A DNA stretch of 64,000 nucleotides from Sporosarcina sp. HYO08 (GCF_001563475.1 NZ_LPUT01000028.1:331923-395922), one strand, 5' to 3'. Shown: positions 18,891-28,801, numbered from the stretch's first letter. Numbers and translations are program-made. Notes: generated from the letters alone by a model not told the origin.

Positions 18891-20181
18891 AATTCAATTT
18901 GATAATATACAGGAAACACTCTACACAAAAACGCTTAGCAACGGTTTAACAGTTTATATTTTGCCGAAGCGGGGATTTTCAAAAACGTTTGTGACGTTTA
19001 CAACGAAATACGGTTCGATTGACCGTATGTTTGAGCCGCGTGGAAAATCCGAAGTTGTGACAGTTCCAGACGGAATCGCCCATTTCCTAGAGCATAAGAT
19101 GTTTGAAAAAGAAGATGGTGATGTTTTCCAGAAGTTTAGTGTAAATGGGGCTTCTGCCAATGCATTTACTTCTTTTACAAGAACCGCTTATTTATTCTCA
19201 GCGACTGACAAGCTATATGAAAATACGGAAGTTCTGCTCGATTTTGTACAAGAACCGTATTTCACTGAAAAAACAGTTGAAAAAGAAAAAGGAATCATTG
19301 CTCAAGAAATTACGATGTATGATGACCAACCTGATTGGCGGCTCTACTTCGGGACAATTGAAAATATGTTTCATGAGCATCCCGTAAAAATTGATATCGC
19401 AGGAACTGTTGAGTCCATTCAGCATATAACAGCTGATCACTTGTATGAATGCTACAACACATTTTATCATCCATCCAATATGGTTCTATTTGTGGTTGGT
19501 GCCGTTGACCCGGATGAAATGATTCCATTTATCGAGAAGAATCAGAATGGCAAAAAATTTGAGGCGCCGCATACGATTACCCGTGAATTTCCAACCGAAC
19601 CAGACACTGTTGCCATCAAAGATCGGACGCTGACAATGGATGTGACGAAGCCGAAGCTTAATGTTGGCATGAAGTGCAATCATACGAATATTGAGGGAGA
19701 GGAAATGCTCATCCATGAATTATCATCTGCCCTCGTACTTGATGTATTATTTGGCAGATCCTCAACATTTTACACCGAGGCATATGATGAGGGACTCATT
19801 GATGAATCTTTCTCGTATGATTTTACAATGGAAAAAGGTTTTGGTTTTGCGATGGTTGCATCGGATACAGATCAACCAGAAAAGTTGAAAGAAAAAATCC
19901 TGCAGACAATGAAAGACATGCGAACGAAGGGGCAAATTTCGGATGAGGAATTAGATCGCTTGCGCAAGAAAAAAATCGGTCAGTTCGTCCGATCATTAAA
20001 TTCACCAGAATTTATAGCGAACCAATTTACGCGCTATACGTTTAATAAAATGAACTTGTTTGACGTCGTGCCGACATTAGAAAAGCTCACAATGAAAGAT
20101 CTGCAAAATGCCTTCCAGTCAATTGCGGATGAAGGCGGCCATTCCGTCTATACGATTCTTCCGTCTGATCAAGCGCAATGA
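18883..20181 (+). CDS. ymfH: M16-family zinc peptidase, catalytic subunit (YmfH)
   Basis: Carries the full inverted zinc motif HFLEH (H67, E70, H71) and the later glutamate region (KEKGIIAQEITMYDD). Length 432 residues. Coupled by overlap to ymfF upstream and to the short-chain dehydrogenase gene downstream (4-base ATGA overlap). Substrate unknown; in other Bacilli similar pairs process peptide signals or antimicrobial peptides, which is only family knowledge. Confidence 0.9.
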   Translation: MNKIQFDNIQETLYTKTLSNGLTVYILPKRGFSKTFVTFTTKYGSIDRMFEPRGKSEVVTVPDGIAHFLEHKMFEKEDGDVFQKFSVNGASANAFTSFTRTAYLFSATDKLYENTEVLLDFVQEPYFTEKTVEKEKGIIAQEITMYDDQPDWRLYFGTIENMFHEHPVKIDIAGTVESIQHITADHLYECYNTFYHPSNMVLFVVGAVDPDEMIPFIEKNQNGKKFEAPHTITREFPTEPDTVAIKDRTLTMDVTKPKLNVGMKCNHTNIEGEEMLIHELSSALVLDVLFGRSSTFYTEAYDEGLIDESFSYDFTMEKGFGFAMVASDTDQPEKLKEKILQTMKDMRTKGQISDEELDRLRKKKIGQFVRSLNSPEFIANQFTRYTFNKMNLFDVVPTLEKLTMKDLQNAFQSIADEGGHSVYTILPSDQAQ

Positions 20182-20912
20182 AGCAAAATAGGTATTGTCT
20201 TGTATTAGGTGCATCCGGCGGGATAGGTTCTGCTATTTGCAAAACGCTTGCCGCATCAGGCTGGTCGATCTATTTGCATTATTACCGCGGGCATCAAAAA
20301 GCATTGCAGTTACAGGCAGAACTTCAAAGGGATTATCCTTTGCAAAGTTTTGAAACGATCTATGCAAATTTGGCGTTGGATGAAAGTGCCGAGCTGGTTG
20401 CAAACCAAGCTCGGCATGTCCGTGCGATTGTCGTTGCAAACGGTCAGGCAGTCGTTAAACTATTAACGGATACGACAACCGAGGAAATGAGCGCGTTATG
20501 GAAGGTGCATGTTCAAACCCCTGCCCGCTTAATCAGCTTACTATCCCCGAAATTACGCCATTTCGACACGTCTTATGTGACATTTATCGGCTCAATTTGG
20601 GGAGAGACGGGTGCGGCGAGTGAAGTAATGTATTCTGCTGTAAAAGGGGCACAGCACGCGTTTGTTAAGGCGTACGCAAAAGAATCAGCCTACTCAGGGA
20701 TACGAGTAAACGCAGTTGCTCCGGGTTGGATTGGCACAGAAATGAACGATGTGATTTCTGATGAGGATCATCAGCTGGCAATGGAGGAAATTCCATTACG
20801 GAAGATCGGGCAACCAGAGGATGTAGCGGAAGCCGTGAACTTTTTAATGAGCGGAAAAGCAAATTATATCACAGGAGAGGTCTTAAAGGTGAACGGTGGT
20901 TGGTATACATAA
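20178..20912 (+). CDS. ymfI: Short-chain dehydrogenase/reductase (YmfI)
   Basis: Classical SDR: N-terminal NADP-binding GASGGIGSAI (residues about 11-20), catalytic serine region (FIGSIWGETGAASEVMYSAVKGA) with YSAVK as the YxxxK motif. 244 residues. Similar to FabG but located in the ymfFH operon in place of ymfI, so its substrate is likely not the fatty acid elongation intermediate; it is not determined. Confidence 0.88.
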   Translation: MKQNRYCLVLGASGGIGSAICKTLAASGWSIYLHYYRGHQKALQLQAELQRDYPLQSFETIYANLALDESAELVANQARHVRAIVVANGQAVVKLLTDTTTEEMSALWKVHVQTPARLISLLSPKLRHFDTSYVTFIGSIWGETGAASEVMYSAVKGAQHAFVKAYAKESAYSGIRVNAVAPGWIGTEMNDVISDEDHQLAMEEIPLRKIGQPEDVAEAVNFLMSGKANYITGEVLKVNGGWYT

Positions 20913-21028
20913 TAACGCAGACATTCGAGAAATGATTCACTATCATTCATTCTTTTTTCCTTTTCTAAATGACTTGTATCCGCTATGATGGAACTAAGTT
21001 GCAGGTTGCGCGTCATATTTAAGGGGAT

Positions 21029-21037
21029 TTTGTCGAA
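21029..21037 (+). promoter_or_regulatory. Candidate Spo0A box upstream of ymfK
   Basis: TTTGTCGAA matches the Spo0A box exactly, about 100 bases before ymfK. Nine bases can occur by chance, so this is a weak call. The rest of 20913-21138 shows a possible TATGAT -10 near 20990 and no gene; the small gene ymfJ is not found there. Confidence 0.25.
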
Positions 21038-21138
21038 GGGTTATTTGATATGTGCTGTATTCAACTGATTCAATGGGAAATCTCCGCTTCAAGCTAAGAA
21101 TTTTTCATAACTGACATATTGGAAAAGGGGTGTGTCGA

Positions 21139-21936
21139 ATGGGTCAGTGGTATTTAGAATATGAAATTCAGGTAAACCGTCCAGGACTTCTAGGTGATAT
21201 CGCATCTTTACTCGGAATGCTTCGGGTCAATATTGTAACAATAAATGGTGTTGCCGGCGGGCATCGCGGTATGCTGTTACGAACGGAAAATGATGATCAA
21301 ATTGAACGGTTTGCTCAAATTGCGTCTACGATGGATACGATCAAAGTAAAAAAAATACGCGAACCCAATCTGCGGGATATTCTTGCAGTTCGTCACGGCC
21401 GCTATATTCAGCGGGATGTCGATGAACGAAAAACGTTTCGTTTTGTGAGAAGTGACTTAGGTATTTTAGTCGACTTTATGGCTGAGATTTTTAAACAAGA
21501 AGGGCATAAGCTTATTGGCATACGAGGGATGCCGCGTGTCGGAAAAACAGAATCCGTAGTAGCTGCAAGTGTTTGTGCGAATAAGAAATGGATTTTTCTT
21601 TCTTCTACGATGATCAAACAAACAGTAAGAAGTAACTTAATGGGTGACGAATTTTCAGAGGACAACATTTTCATACTAGATGGCATTGTGACGCGACGAG
21701 CAGAAGATGAGCGTCATATGCAGCTCGTTCGGGAAATGATGCGCATGCCGACGATTAAGGTTGTAGAACATCCAGATATGTTTGTACAACATTCCGAATA
21801 TAATATGGATGATTTTGATTATATTATTGAATTAAGAACCGATCCGGAACAAGAAATTACATATGAAATGTTGGAGAAAAACCATATGATGTCCGACCGG
21901 GGGACAATGGGGGGATCGGGCTTATTCAACTTTTGA
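21139..21936 (+). CDS. ymfK: DUF3388 protein with ACT domain and P-loop (YmfK)
   Basis: An N-terminal ACT-like ligand-binding domain (LEYEIQVNRPGLLGDIASLLGMLRVNIVTINGV, residues 5-38) is followed after about residue 125 by a P-loop NTPase-like segment with GMPRVGKTE as a Walker A-type loop, and NIFILDGIV as a possible Walker B. Function unknown in any organism as far as I can tell; the architecture suggests a small-molecule sensor coupled to nucleotide binding. Start ATG 21139 with AAAGGGG; a GTG nine bases upstream is less well spaced. Confidence 0.82.
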   Translation: MGQWYLEYEIQVNRPGLLGDIASLLGMLRVNIVTINGVAGGHRGMLLRTENDDQIERFAQIASTMDTIKVKKIREPNLRDILAVRHGRYIQRDVDERKTFRFVRSDLGILVDFMAEIFKQEGHKLIGIRGMPRVGKTESVVAASVCANKKWIFLSSTMIKQTVRSNLMGDEFSEDNIFILDGIVTRRAEDERHMQLVREMMRMPTIKVVEHPDMFVQHSEYNMDDFDYIIELRTDPEQEITYEMLEKNHMMSDRGTMGGSGLFNF

Positions 21937-21952
21937 TAGGCAGGTGTTTTTG

Positions 21953-22825
21953 GTGACCGGATTAGGTGATCGCCTAAAAGAGGCGAGAACGAAAAAAGGC
22001 TATACACTCGAAGATTTACAAGCAATTACCAAGATACAAAAACGGTACCTTTCCGGTATCGAAAACGAAGATTACAGCACGATGCCGGGCTCTTTCTATG
22101 TCCGGGCTTTTGTTAAGCAATATGCTGAGGCGGTGGGCCTGGACCCCGATGAAATGTTGGCTTTGTATAAGGATACAGCACCCCAGTCAATTCCCGACGA
22201 AGAGGCCCCACAGCCCGCGACACTTACACGCAAAAAGGGTCTGAAGAGTAGCAATCAATTCAATGAAATAATGCCGAAAATCATTGTGGCATTATTTATC
22301 ATTGTGATTATTGTCGTCGTATGGACACTTTACTTGCATAAAGCGGCACCCTCTAAAAATGGCGTAGATGATGTAAAGACGGAAGAGCCATTAACAGTGG
22401 AAAATCCGAAGTCGGATCCTCAGCCACCAGAAAATAGCGTTGCTGAAGAGGATGCGGATGAAGAAGCGAAGGAAGAAGAGGAAGTACCTGAGGTAATTCC
22501 GCAAACATTGGCATTTGAAAGTGCTAGTGGGGAAACTTCTTTATACAAGCTGTCAAATGCAGACGCCTTTCAGCTTGAAATTCGTTTGACAGGTGGTTCT
22601 TGGATTGGCGTGAGGGACAATACAGGGAAAGAATGGATGACGCCTGCACGTGTTATGAATGCAGGGGATGTCATTGAGTTTGACCTCAGTCAAATAAGTA
22701 ATGCACGTATTCGTGTTGGCCGCCCAATGAGTACTGAAATTTATGTGAACGGTGAAAAGCTTGAATATGGTGTAGCACCACAGCCAACCGTTCCGCAAAA
22801 CATCGTCATTGAATACGAAAAGTAA
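21953..22825 (+). CDS. rodZ: Cell-shape protein RodZ (YmfM)
   Basis: Cytoplasmic Xre-type HTH (residues 3-70, GDRLKEARTKKGYTLEDLQAITKIQKRYLSGIE), a basic juxtamembrane part, one transmembrane helix (about 107-127), an acidic Glu/Asp-rich linker and a C-terminal extracellular beta domain (DUF4115-like). RodZ links MreB filaments to the cell wall elongation machinery. Start GTG 21953 chosen for spacing to GGCAGGTG. 290 residues. Confidence 0.9.
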   Translation: MTGLGDRLKEARTKKGYTLEDLQAITKIQKRYLSGIENEDYSTMPGSFYVRAFVKQYAEAVGLDPDEMLALYKDTAPQSIPDEEAPQPATLTRKKGLKSSNQFNEIMPKIIVALFIIVIIVVVWTLYLHKAAPSKNGVDDVKTEEPLTVENPKSDPQPPENSVAEEDADEEAKEEEEVPEVIPQTLAFESASGETSLYKLSNADAFQLEIRLTGGSWIGVRDNTGKEWMTPARVMNAGDVIEFDLSQISNARIRVGRPMSTEIYVNGEKLEYGVAPQPTVPQNIVIEYEK

Positions 22826-22827
22826 CG

Positions 22828-22947
22828 AAGGGACTGTCCTAGAAGTGCCTGGCACCACCATATACTGTTAATGTAGGATCAAGTTTTTATTTCCGATACT
22901 GCATTTAGTGTTGAATGGTGCCTGGCTCTTCGTATTGGGACAGCCTT
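22828..22947. repeat. MITE-like inverted repeat between rodZ and pgsA
   Basis: About 120 bases with imperfect terminal inverted repeats of roughly 30 bases: 22828-22858 and 22916-22947 pair as AAGG..CTGTCC and CC(A/T)GGCACCA on the two arms. The inner 57 bases carry no gene. As RNA it would form one long hairpin ending in CCTTTTGCTTT, so it may double as the rodZ terminator. Confidence 0.55.
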
Positions 22948-22971
22948 TTGCTTTGAAAGGACTGATAGTAA

Positions 22972-23550
22972 ATGAATTTGCCCAATAAAATCACAGTATC
23001 TCGTGTTTTATTGATCCCAATTTTTATGATTTTCATGCTTGTTGACTTCGGTTTTGGTACCGTTAGTGCTGCCGGAACCGTAATTTCAATTGAGCATCTC
23101 ATTGGCGGTTTAATATTTATCTTTGCTTCTGTAACGGATTGGCTTGATGGATATATCGCAAGGAAATACAATCTTGTCACGAACATGGGAAAATTTCTTG
23201 ATCCTTTAGCCGATAAATTACTCGTCTCGGCAGCATTTATTATACTCGTTGAATTGGGCTCCGCACCCTCCTGGATTGTAATCGTCATTATTAGCCGAGA
23301 ATTTGCCGTAACAGGTTTGCGCTTAATATTAGCCGGCGGCGGTGAAGTTGTAGCGGCGAATATGCTAGGGAAAATTAAAACAACCGCACAAATTTTAGCG
23401 ATTGCTTCTTTATTGTTCAATAATATCTTTTTTGAATCGATAGGGGTGCCGTTTGGCATGATTATGCTGTATATTGCGCTTCTCTTTACAGTGTGGTCCG
23501 GTTATGACTATTTTTATAAAAATAGACGTGTATTGCTCGATTCAATGTAA
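22972..23550 (+). CDS. pgsA: CDP-diacylglycerol-glycerol-3-phosphate 3-phosphatidyltransferase
   Basis: Membrane enzyme that makes phosphatidylglycerol phosphate, the first committed step to phosphatidylglycerol and cardiolipin. The CDP-alcohol phosphotransferase motif D56-x2-DG-x2-AR-x8-G-x3-D77-x3-D81 is complete. Several hydrophobic helices, 192 residues. ATG 22972 behind AAAGGA. Confidence 0.96.
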   Translation: MNLPNKITVSRVLLIPIFMIFMLVDFGFGTVSAAGTVISIEHLIGGLIFIFASVTDWLDGYIARKYNLVTNMGKFLDPLADKLLVSAAFIILVELGSAPSWIVIVIISREFAVTGLRLILAGGGEVVAANMLGKIKTTAQILAIASLLFNNIFFESIGVPFGMIMLYIALLFTVWSGYDYFYKNRRVLLDSM

Positions 23551-23565
23551 GGGGGAGGTTTTTTC

Positions 23566-24819
23566 GTGAAAGCGGAAATTATAGCTGTAGGCTCTGAGTT
23601 GTTGCTTGGACAAATTACAAATACAAATGCAAAATTTATCTCTTCACGACTTGCAGAAGTTGGTATTGACGTCTATTATCATACTGTTGTCGGGGATAAT
23701 CCAGCTAGGTTGGAAGATGCAGTAAAAGTGGCACAGCAGCGTGCTGACCTACTTATTTTTTCTGGCGGATTGGGACCGACAAAAGATGATATGACAAAAG
23801 AGTCCATCGCAAAATGTCTGGGTGCAGCACTCGTTAGCGACAATGAGGCATTGCGTTATATTGAAAGTTATTTTATGCGAAGCGGGCGTGCGATGACGGA
23901 AAATAATAAGAAACAGGCACTTGTTTTAGAAGGTTCCATCGTTTTACCGAATAAAAATGGCATGGCACCTGGAATGGCTTTAACAAAAGAAGGACGCCAA
24001 TATATACTTTTGCCGGGACCACCACACGAAATGGAACCGATGTTTGAACAGGAGGCAATCCCTTATTTACTAGGTGCGACAGGGAAAAAAGAAGTTATAT
24101 TGTCCCGGGTACTGAAATTCTATGGCATTGGGGAAGCAGAGCTTGAATTCCGTGTGCAAAAGATTTTAGAAAAACAAACGAATCCAACGGTTGCTCCTCT
24201 TGCCACTCCGGACGCGGTTACATTGCGCCTAACAGCGAAGGCTCGTTCACAGGAACAAGCTGAACAGCTGATCGCACCGGTAGAAGCACAAATTCGTCAA
24301 CTTGTTGGGGAATTCATATATGGTATTGATGAGGATACACTGCCTTCAAAAGCAGCCGAAATTTTAAAACGAAACGGTTGGACAATATCAGCGGCAGAAA
24401 GCTTAACAGCTGGAATGTTTATGGCGGAGTTGGGCGGCGAATCTGGAATTAGTTCCACCCTCCAAGGGGGTACCGTCGTTTACAATGAAAAAATGAAAGT
24501 TGAGCTGTTAGGCATACACCCAGAAGTATTATCCGCGCACGGTATTGTCAGCTCGGAATGTGCAGCTGCCCTAGCAGAATCTGTTCGAAAAAAATATAAC
24601 TCAGATATTGGGGTTGGTTTAACGGGGGCGGCAGGGCCGGATCCGCATGACGGTCAACCAGCCGGTACAGTATGGATCGGTATTGCATTCAAAAATGAAG
24701 CAGCAGTAACCTTCAAACTTCTCTTGTCGGGTTCTAGAAATGCCAACCGCATACGCGCCACTCGTTTTGCACTTTACTACCTCATTCAATATTTGAAAGA
24801 AAAAGAAGGCCAAAATTAA
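23566..24819 (+). CDS. cinA: CinA-family competence/damage protein (nicotinamide-nucleotide amidase)
   Basis: N-terminal molybdopterin-binding-like (COG1058) domain with the start MKAEIIAVGSELLLGQITNTN and SGGLGPTKDDMT, then a C-terminal CinA amidase domain (AAESLTAGM...GVVSSECAAALAES-type GIVSSECAAALAES, TGAAGPD). 417 residues. In Bacilli it lies just before recA and can be co-expressed with it during competence. Here a strong terminator and an SOS-type promoter separate the two. Confidence 0.95.
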   Translation: MKAEIIAVGSELLLGQITNTNAKFISSRLAEVGIDVYYHTVVGDNPARLEDAVKVAQQRADLLIFSGGLGPTKDDMTKESIAKCLGAALVSDNEALRYIESYFMRSGRAMTENNKKQALVLEGSIVLPNKNGMAPGMALTKEGRQYILLPGPPHEMEPMFEQEAIPYLLGATGKKEVILSRVLKFYGIGEAELEFRVQKILEKQTNPTVAPLATPDAVTLRLTAKARSQEQAEQLIAPVEAQIRQLVGEFIYGIDEDTLPSKAAEILKRNGWTISAAESLTAGMFMAELGGESGISSTLQGGTVVYNEKMKVELLGIHPEVLSAHGIVSSECAAALAESVRKKYNSDIGVGLTGAAGPDPHDGQPAGTVWIGIAFKNEAAVTFKLLLSGSRNANRIRATRFALYYLIQYLKEKEGQN

Positions 24820-24873
24820 TTTTTGCCCTCAAATCTCATTTAAAATGTGATTTTAAGCGAGATTCTCATTTAA

Positions 24874-24918
24874 AACGCCTATTCGTGAAAAATAAATCGA
24901 ATAGGCGTTCGTTTTTTT
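24874..24918 (+). terminator. Terminator after cinA, overlapping the recA LexA box
   Basis: AACGCCTATTCG pairs perfectly with CGAATAGGCGTT and T7 follows. A TCTCATTTAAAA direct repeat (24834-24845 and 24864-24875) precedes it. Confidence 0.85.
24898..24911 (+). promoter_or_regulatory. LexA (SOS) box of recA
   Basis: CGAATAGGCGTTCG matches the Bacillus SOS consensus CGAACRNRYGTTYG at 13 of 14 positions. It lies 9 bases upstream of the recA -35 element. Confidence 0.75.
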
Positions 24919-24919
24919 C

Positions 24920-24948
24920 TTGAGTATTTTTTAAAAAAGGAGTATAGT
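24920..24948 (+). promoter_or_regulatory. SigA promoter of recA
   Basis: TTGAGT (24920-24925), a 17-base spacer, and TATAGT (24943-24948). Confidence 0.75.
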
Positions 24949-24995
24949 AAGGGAAGAGAAAAAAACAAATCGAGTACATCGAGGAGGAATTATTT

Positions 24996-26060
24996 GTGAG
25001 CGATCGTAAAGCCGCATTAGATATGGCATTAAAACAAATTGAAAAGCAATTCGGAAAAGGCTCTGTTATGAAGCTCGGTGAACAAACCGATCGGGAAATC
25101 GCCACATCATCCAGTGGCTCGTTGGCACTTGACGCTGCACTAGGTGTAGGAGGCTATCCACGCGGTCGTGTTATTGAGATTTACGGTCCAGAGAGTTCTG
25201 GTAAAACGACAGTAGCTCTACATGCAATTGCAGAAGTCCAAGCTTCTGGTGGACAAGCCGCATTCATCGATGCCGAACATGCGCTCGATCCTATTTATGC
25301 CCAAAAACTAGGTGTTAATATAGATGAACTACTTTTATCTCAACCAGATACAGGGGAGCAAGCGCTTGAAATTGCCGAGGCGCTTGTGCGAAGTGGAGCG
25401 ATTGACATTATCGTTGTAGACTCCGTTGCAGCGCTAGTACCAAAAGCGGAAATCGAAGGTGAAATGGGCGACTCTCACGTCGGCTTACAAGCCCGTCTCA
25501 TGTCCCAAGCACTGCGTAAGCTTTCTGGTGCGATTAACAAATCGAAAACAATTGCTGTTTTCATTAACCAAATCCGTGAAAAAGTGGGCGTCATGTTCGG
25601 TAACCCGGAAGTGACTCCAGGTGGGCGTGCGCTAAAATTCTATTCTTCTGTTCGTCTAGATGTACGCCGCGGTGAGGCTATCAAGCAGGGGAATGATATT
25701 GTTGGAAACAAAACGCGTATCCGCGTCGTAAAGAATAAGGTGGCGCCGCCATTTAGAACTGCCGAAGTGGATATTATGTACGGTGAAGGGATTTCCAGAG
25801 AGGGCGAAATAATCGACCTGGGCGTAGAAGTGGAAGTCGTTCAAAAGAGTGGGTCTTGGTATTCATATGAAGGTGAAAGACTTGGTCAAGGACGGGAAAA
25901 TTCAAAACAATTCTTGAAAGAAAATCCAAAGGTTCGTGCAGAAATCGCCAATAAAATTCGAGATTCTTATGGACTGGCCGCAAGCAACTATATCATTGCG
26001 GGACATGACGAAGATGAAGACGATGAGGAATTGGCGCTTCTTTTGGAAGAAGAAAAATAA
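24996..26060 (+). CDS. recA: Recombinase RecA
   Basis: ATP-dependent strand exchange protein and LexA co-protease. Walker [10 protein letters not shown] at residues 64-72, Walker [14 protein letters not shown]-binding loops ([50 protein letters not shown]). 354 residues with the acidic C-terminal tail ([16 protein letters not shown]). GTG start behind GAGGAGG. Regulated by the LexA box upstream. Confidence 0.99.
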   Translation: MSDRKAALDMALKQIEKQFGKGSVMKLGEQTDREIATSSSGSLALDAALGVGGYPRGRVIEIYGPESSGKTTVALHAIAEVQASGGQAAFIDAEHALDPIYAQKLGVNIDELLLSQPDTGEQALEIAEALVRSGAIDIIVVDSVAALVPKAEIEGEMGDSHVGLQARLMSQALRKLSGAINKSKTIAVFINQIREKVGVMFGNPEVTPGGRALKFYSSVRLDVRRGEAIKQGNDIVGNKTRIRVVKNKVAPPFRTAEVDIMYGEGISREGEIIDLGVEVEVVQKSGSWYSYEGERLGQGRENSKQFLKENPKVRAEIANKIRDSYGLAASNYIIAGHDEDEDDEELALLLEEEK

Positions 26061-26080
26061 TTTGAAAAGCTAAGTTTAAC

Positions 26081-26123
26081 ATGCCGATTTATCTTTAATA
26101 GAAGAGATAGATCGGTATTTTTT
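26081..26123 (+). terminator. Terminator after recA
   Basis: ATGCCGATTTATCT / AGATAGATCGGTAT stem then T run. Confidence 0.8.
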
Positions 26124-26163
26124 GAATTGTGTAAAAGTATGTTTTTTTGTATATGTCCAATCC

Positions 26164-26192
26164 TTGACAGGTTAAATGTACATCGATACAAT
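26164..26192 (+). promoter_or_regulatory. SigA promoter of rny
   Basis: Near-consensus TTGACA, a 17-base spacer, TACAAT. It leaves a leader of about 95 bases before rny. Confidence 0.8.
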
Positions 26193-26296
26193 TAGAGTGT
26201 ATATTTCTATACTATAAAATTGATTTTGGCAGTATGTTGTACGTTGATATACGAGCCGACTGAAAATGAAAAGAATAGCAAGAGGAGGTGACCTCG

Positions 26297-27853
26297 ATGG
26301 TAGAAATCATCATCTCCGCTTTGCTCGGTCTAATCGTCGGTGCAGTTGTTATCTATTTTGTTATTAAGAAAGTGAACGATTCAAAAGTGAAGGGTGCCAA
26401 AGACTCGGCCGAATACATCGTCGAAGAGGCGAAACGCGAAGCGGAGGCAATGAAAAAAGAGGCACTGCTGGAAGCAAAGGATGAAACTCACAAACTGAGA
26501 ATTGAAGCGGAAACAGAGATCCGTGAAAGAAGAGCGGAACTGCAAAAACAGGAAAACCGTCTTTTACAACGGGAAGAAAATCATGACCGCAAAGATGAGG
26601 CTCTCAACAAAAGAGAAGCGAGTCTGGAGCGCAAAGAAGAAGCGCTAGCCGGAAGACAACAGCATATCGAAAAGATGGAGCGCAAGGCGGAAGAGCTCGT
26701 TGCCGTTCAGCAAACGGAACTTGAAAGAATATCGTCACTCACTCGGGATGAAGCGAAACGCCTCATTCTAGATGAAGTCGAAAAAGAGCTATCTACAGAT
26801 ATCGCCGTCATGACAAAAGAAGCGGAACTACGCTCAAAAGAAGAAGCAGACAAGAAAGCGCGTGAAATTCTTTCACTTGCCTTACAGCGTTTTGCGGCAG
26901 ACCATGTTGCCGAAACAACGGTATCCGTTGTGAACTTGCCGAATGACGAGATGAAAGGTCGTATTATTGGACGGGAAGGTCGTAATATCCGAACACTTGA
27001 AACGTTAACGGGAATTGACTTAATCATTGATGATACACCAGAAGCAGTCATTTTATCTGGCTTTGATCCAATTCGTCGGGAAACTGCTCGACTTGCACTT
27101 GAAAAATTAGTGCAAGACGGCCGAATTCACCCCGCACGTATTGAAGAAATGGTCGAAAAATCGAGACGTGAAGTAGACGAGCTCATCAGGGAAACAGGAG
27201 AGCAAACGACGTTCGATATCGGCATTCACAATCTACATCCAGATTTGATAAAAATCTTAGGAAGATTACGCTTCCGTACAAGCTATGGACAAAATGTCTT
27301 AAAGCATTCTACCGAAGTCGCCTACTTAGCAGGGCTTTTAGCAGCTGAATTAGGTGAAGATGTAACGTTAGCACGAAGAGCAGGTCTCCTTCACGATATT
27401 GGAAAGGCAATTGATCATGAAGTAGAAGGAAGCCACGTGGAAATCGGTGTTGAATTAGCAACGAAGTACAAAGAACATCCCGTTGTCATAAACAGTATTG
27501 CATCGCATCACGGAGATACAGAAGCAACTTCCGTCATTGCAGTGCTTGTTGCTGCGGCAGATGCTTTGTCTGCGGCAAGACCGGGAGCACGCAGTGAAAC
27601 GCTTGAAAACTACATTCGTAGACTTCAAAAGCTTGAAGAAATATCCGAATCCTATGATGGTGTTGAAAAATCATTTGCCATTCAGGCGGGACGCGAAGTG
27701 AGAATCATCGTCCGACCTGACCAAATCGATGACATTACAGCACACCGTCTTGCAAGGGACATTCGGAAACGTATCGAGGAAGAACTTGATTATCCAGGAC
27801 ATATTAAAGTGACTGTGATCCGGGAGACAAGGGCAGTCGAATACGCAAAATAA
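26297..27853 (+). CDS. rny: Ribonuclease Y
   Basis: Membrane-anchored endoribonuclease that starts decay of many mRNAs. One N-terminal transmembrane helix (residues 2-25), a long Glu/Lys/Arg-rich coiled coil to about residue 200, a KH domain ([38 protein letters not shown]) and an HD domain ([10 protein letters not shown]). 518 residues. ATG 26297 has AGGAGGTGA at the right distance; the GTG at 26288 lies in that site. Works with RicA further downstream. Confidence 0.97.
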   Translation: MVEIIISALLGLIVGAVVIYFVIKKVNDSKVKGAKDSAEYIVEEAKREAEAMKKEALLEAKDETHKLRIEAETEIRERRAELQKQENRLLQREENHDRKDEALNKREASLERKEEALAGRQQHIEKMERKAEELVAVQQTELERISSLTRDEAKRLILDEVEKELSTDIAVMTKEAELRSKEEADKKAREILSLALQRFAADHVAETTVSVVNLPNDEMKGRIIGREGRNIRTLETLTGIDLIIDDTPEAVILSGFDPIRRETARLALEKLVQDGRIHPARIEEMVEKSRREVDELIRETGEQTTFDIGIHNLHPDLIKILGRLRFRTSYGQNVLKHSTEVAYLAGLLAAELGEDVTLARRAGLLHDIGKAIDHEVEGSHVEIGVELATKYKEHPVVINSIASHHGDTEATSVIAVLVAAADALSAARPGARSETLENYIRRLQKLEEISESYDGVEKSFAIQAGREVRIIVRPDQIDDITAHRLARDIRKRIEEELDYPGHIKVTVIRETRAVEYAK

Positions 27854-27856
27854 ATA

Positions 27857-27892
27857 AAAGGGGGCGTCCGGAGAGATCGGAGCCCCTTTTTC
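27857..27892 (+). terminator. Terminator after rny
   Basis: AAAGGGGGC...GCCCCTTT stem with CCG/CGG inside, followed by T5. Confidence 0.85.
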
Positions 27893-27921
27893 AATTTGAG
27901 AAGAATGAAAGAGGTTGAAAA

Positions 27922-28719
27922 ATGAAATTATTATTTATTGGGGACATCGTAGGATCACCAGGACGGGAAATGGTATTTGACTATTTGCCACGTTTGAAAA
28001 GAAAGTATAATCCGGATGTGATCATTGCAAATGGCGAAAATGCCGCATCTGGACGAGGCATTACAAAAGCGATATTCGATGATTTGCTTCGCGCGGGCGT
28101 GGATGTTATCACAATGGGGAACCATACATGGGATCATAAAGAAATTTATGATTTTATCGACGATACGGATTATCTTATTCGTCCTGCTAATTTTTCTGAA
28201 GAAGCACCTGGAAAAGGGATGACAACTATTTCTAGAAATGGTGTCACGCTATCGATAATTAATTTACACGGCAGAACTTTTTTACCACCGCATGAAGATC
28301 CTTTTAAAGTGGCGGATGAGCTCATTGCACAAGCAAAAGAGTTATCACCTTTAGTATTTGTTGACTTTCATGCAGAGGCAACGAGTGAAAAAATTGCCAT
28401 GGGCTGGCATCTGGATGGACGGGCATCTGTTGTTGTCGGTACGCATACACATGTACAGACCGCCGATGATCGAATTTTACCCGGAGGTACCGCCTATCTC
28501 ACAGACGCTGGAATGACGGGACCTTATGATGAAATATTAGGCATGAAAAAAGAAGATGTCATTTATCGTTTTCGAACAAATCTTCCTGTACGCTTTGAAG
28601 TACCAAAAAAAGGTCGGGGACAATTAAATGGCCTTTATGTCGAACTAAATGACCAAACTGGAAAAGCACTTCAAATAGAACGGATAGCGATCAATGAAGA
28701 TCGGCCATTCAGGGGATAA
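27922..28719 (+). CDS. ymdB: Metallophosphoesterase / cyclic-nucleotide phosphodiesterase YmdB
   Basis: Calcineurin-like phosphoesterase (YmdB family, 265 residues): FIGDIVGSPGRE, NGENAA, GNHTWDH, DFHAEATSEK and VVGTHTHVQTAD supply the metal ligands. In B. subtilis it controls a switch between motility and biofilm matrix production. Position directly after rny is conserved. Confidence 0.95.
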   Translation: MKLLFIGDIVGSPGREMVFDYLPRLKRKYNPDVIIANGENAASGRGITKAIFDDLLRAGVDVITMGNHTWDHKEIYDFIDDTDYLIRPANFSEEAPGKGMTTISRNGVTLSIINLHGRTFLPPHEDPFKVADELIAQAKELSPLVFVDFHAEATSEKIAMGWHLDGRASVVVGTHTHVQTADDRILPGGTAYLTDAGMTGPYDEILGMKKEDVIYRFRTNLPVRFEVPKKGRGQLNGLYVELNDQTGKALQIERIAINEDRPFRG

Positions 28720-28753
28720 CCGCGTCTAAATGACTTCCTTCAATCATAGGATG

Positions 28754-28780
28754 GTCTATGGAGTGATGTGTTCCATAGAC
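28754..28780 (+). repeat. Inverted repeat before spoVS
   Basis: GTCTATGGA and TCCATAGAC (9-base perfect arms, 9-base loop) end 21 bases before the spoVS start. There is no T run; it may be a 3' hairpin of ymdB or a regulatory site. Confidence 0.45.
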
Positions 28781-28801
28781 ATCGGAAAATAAGGAGGAAT
28801 T

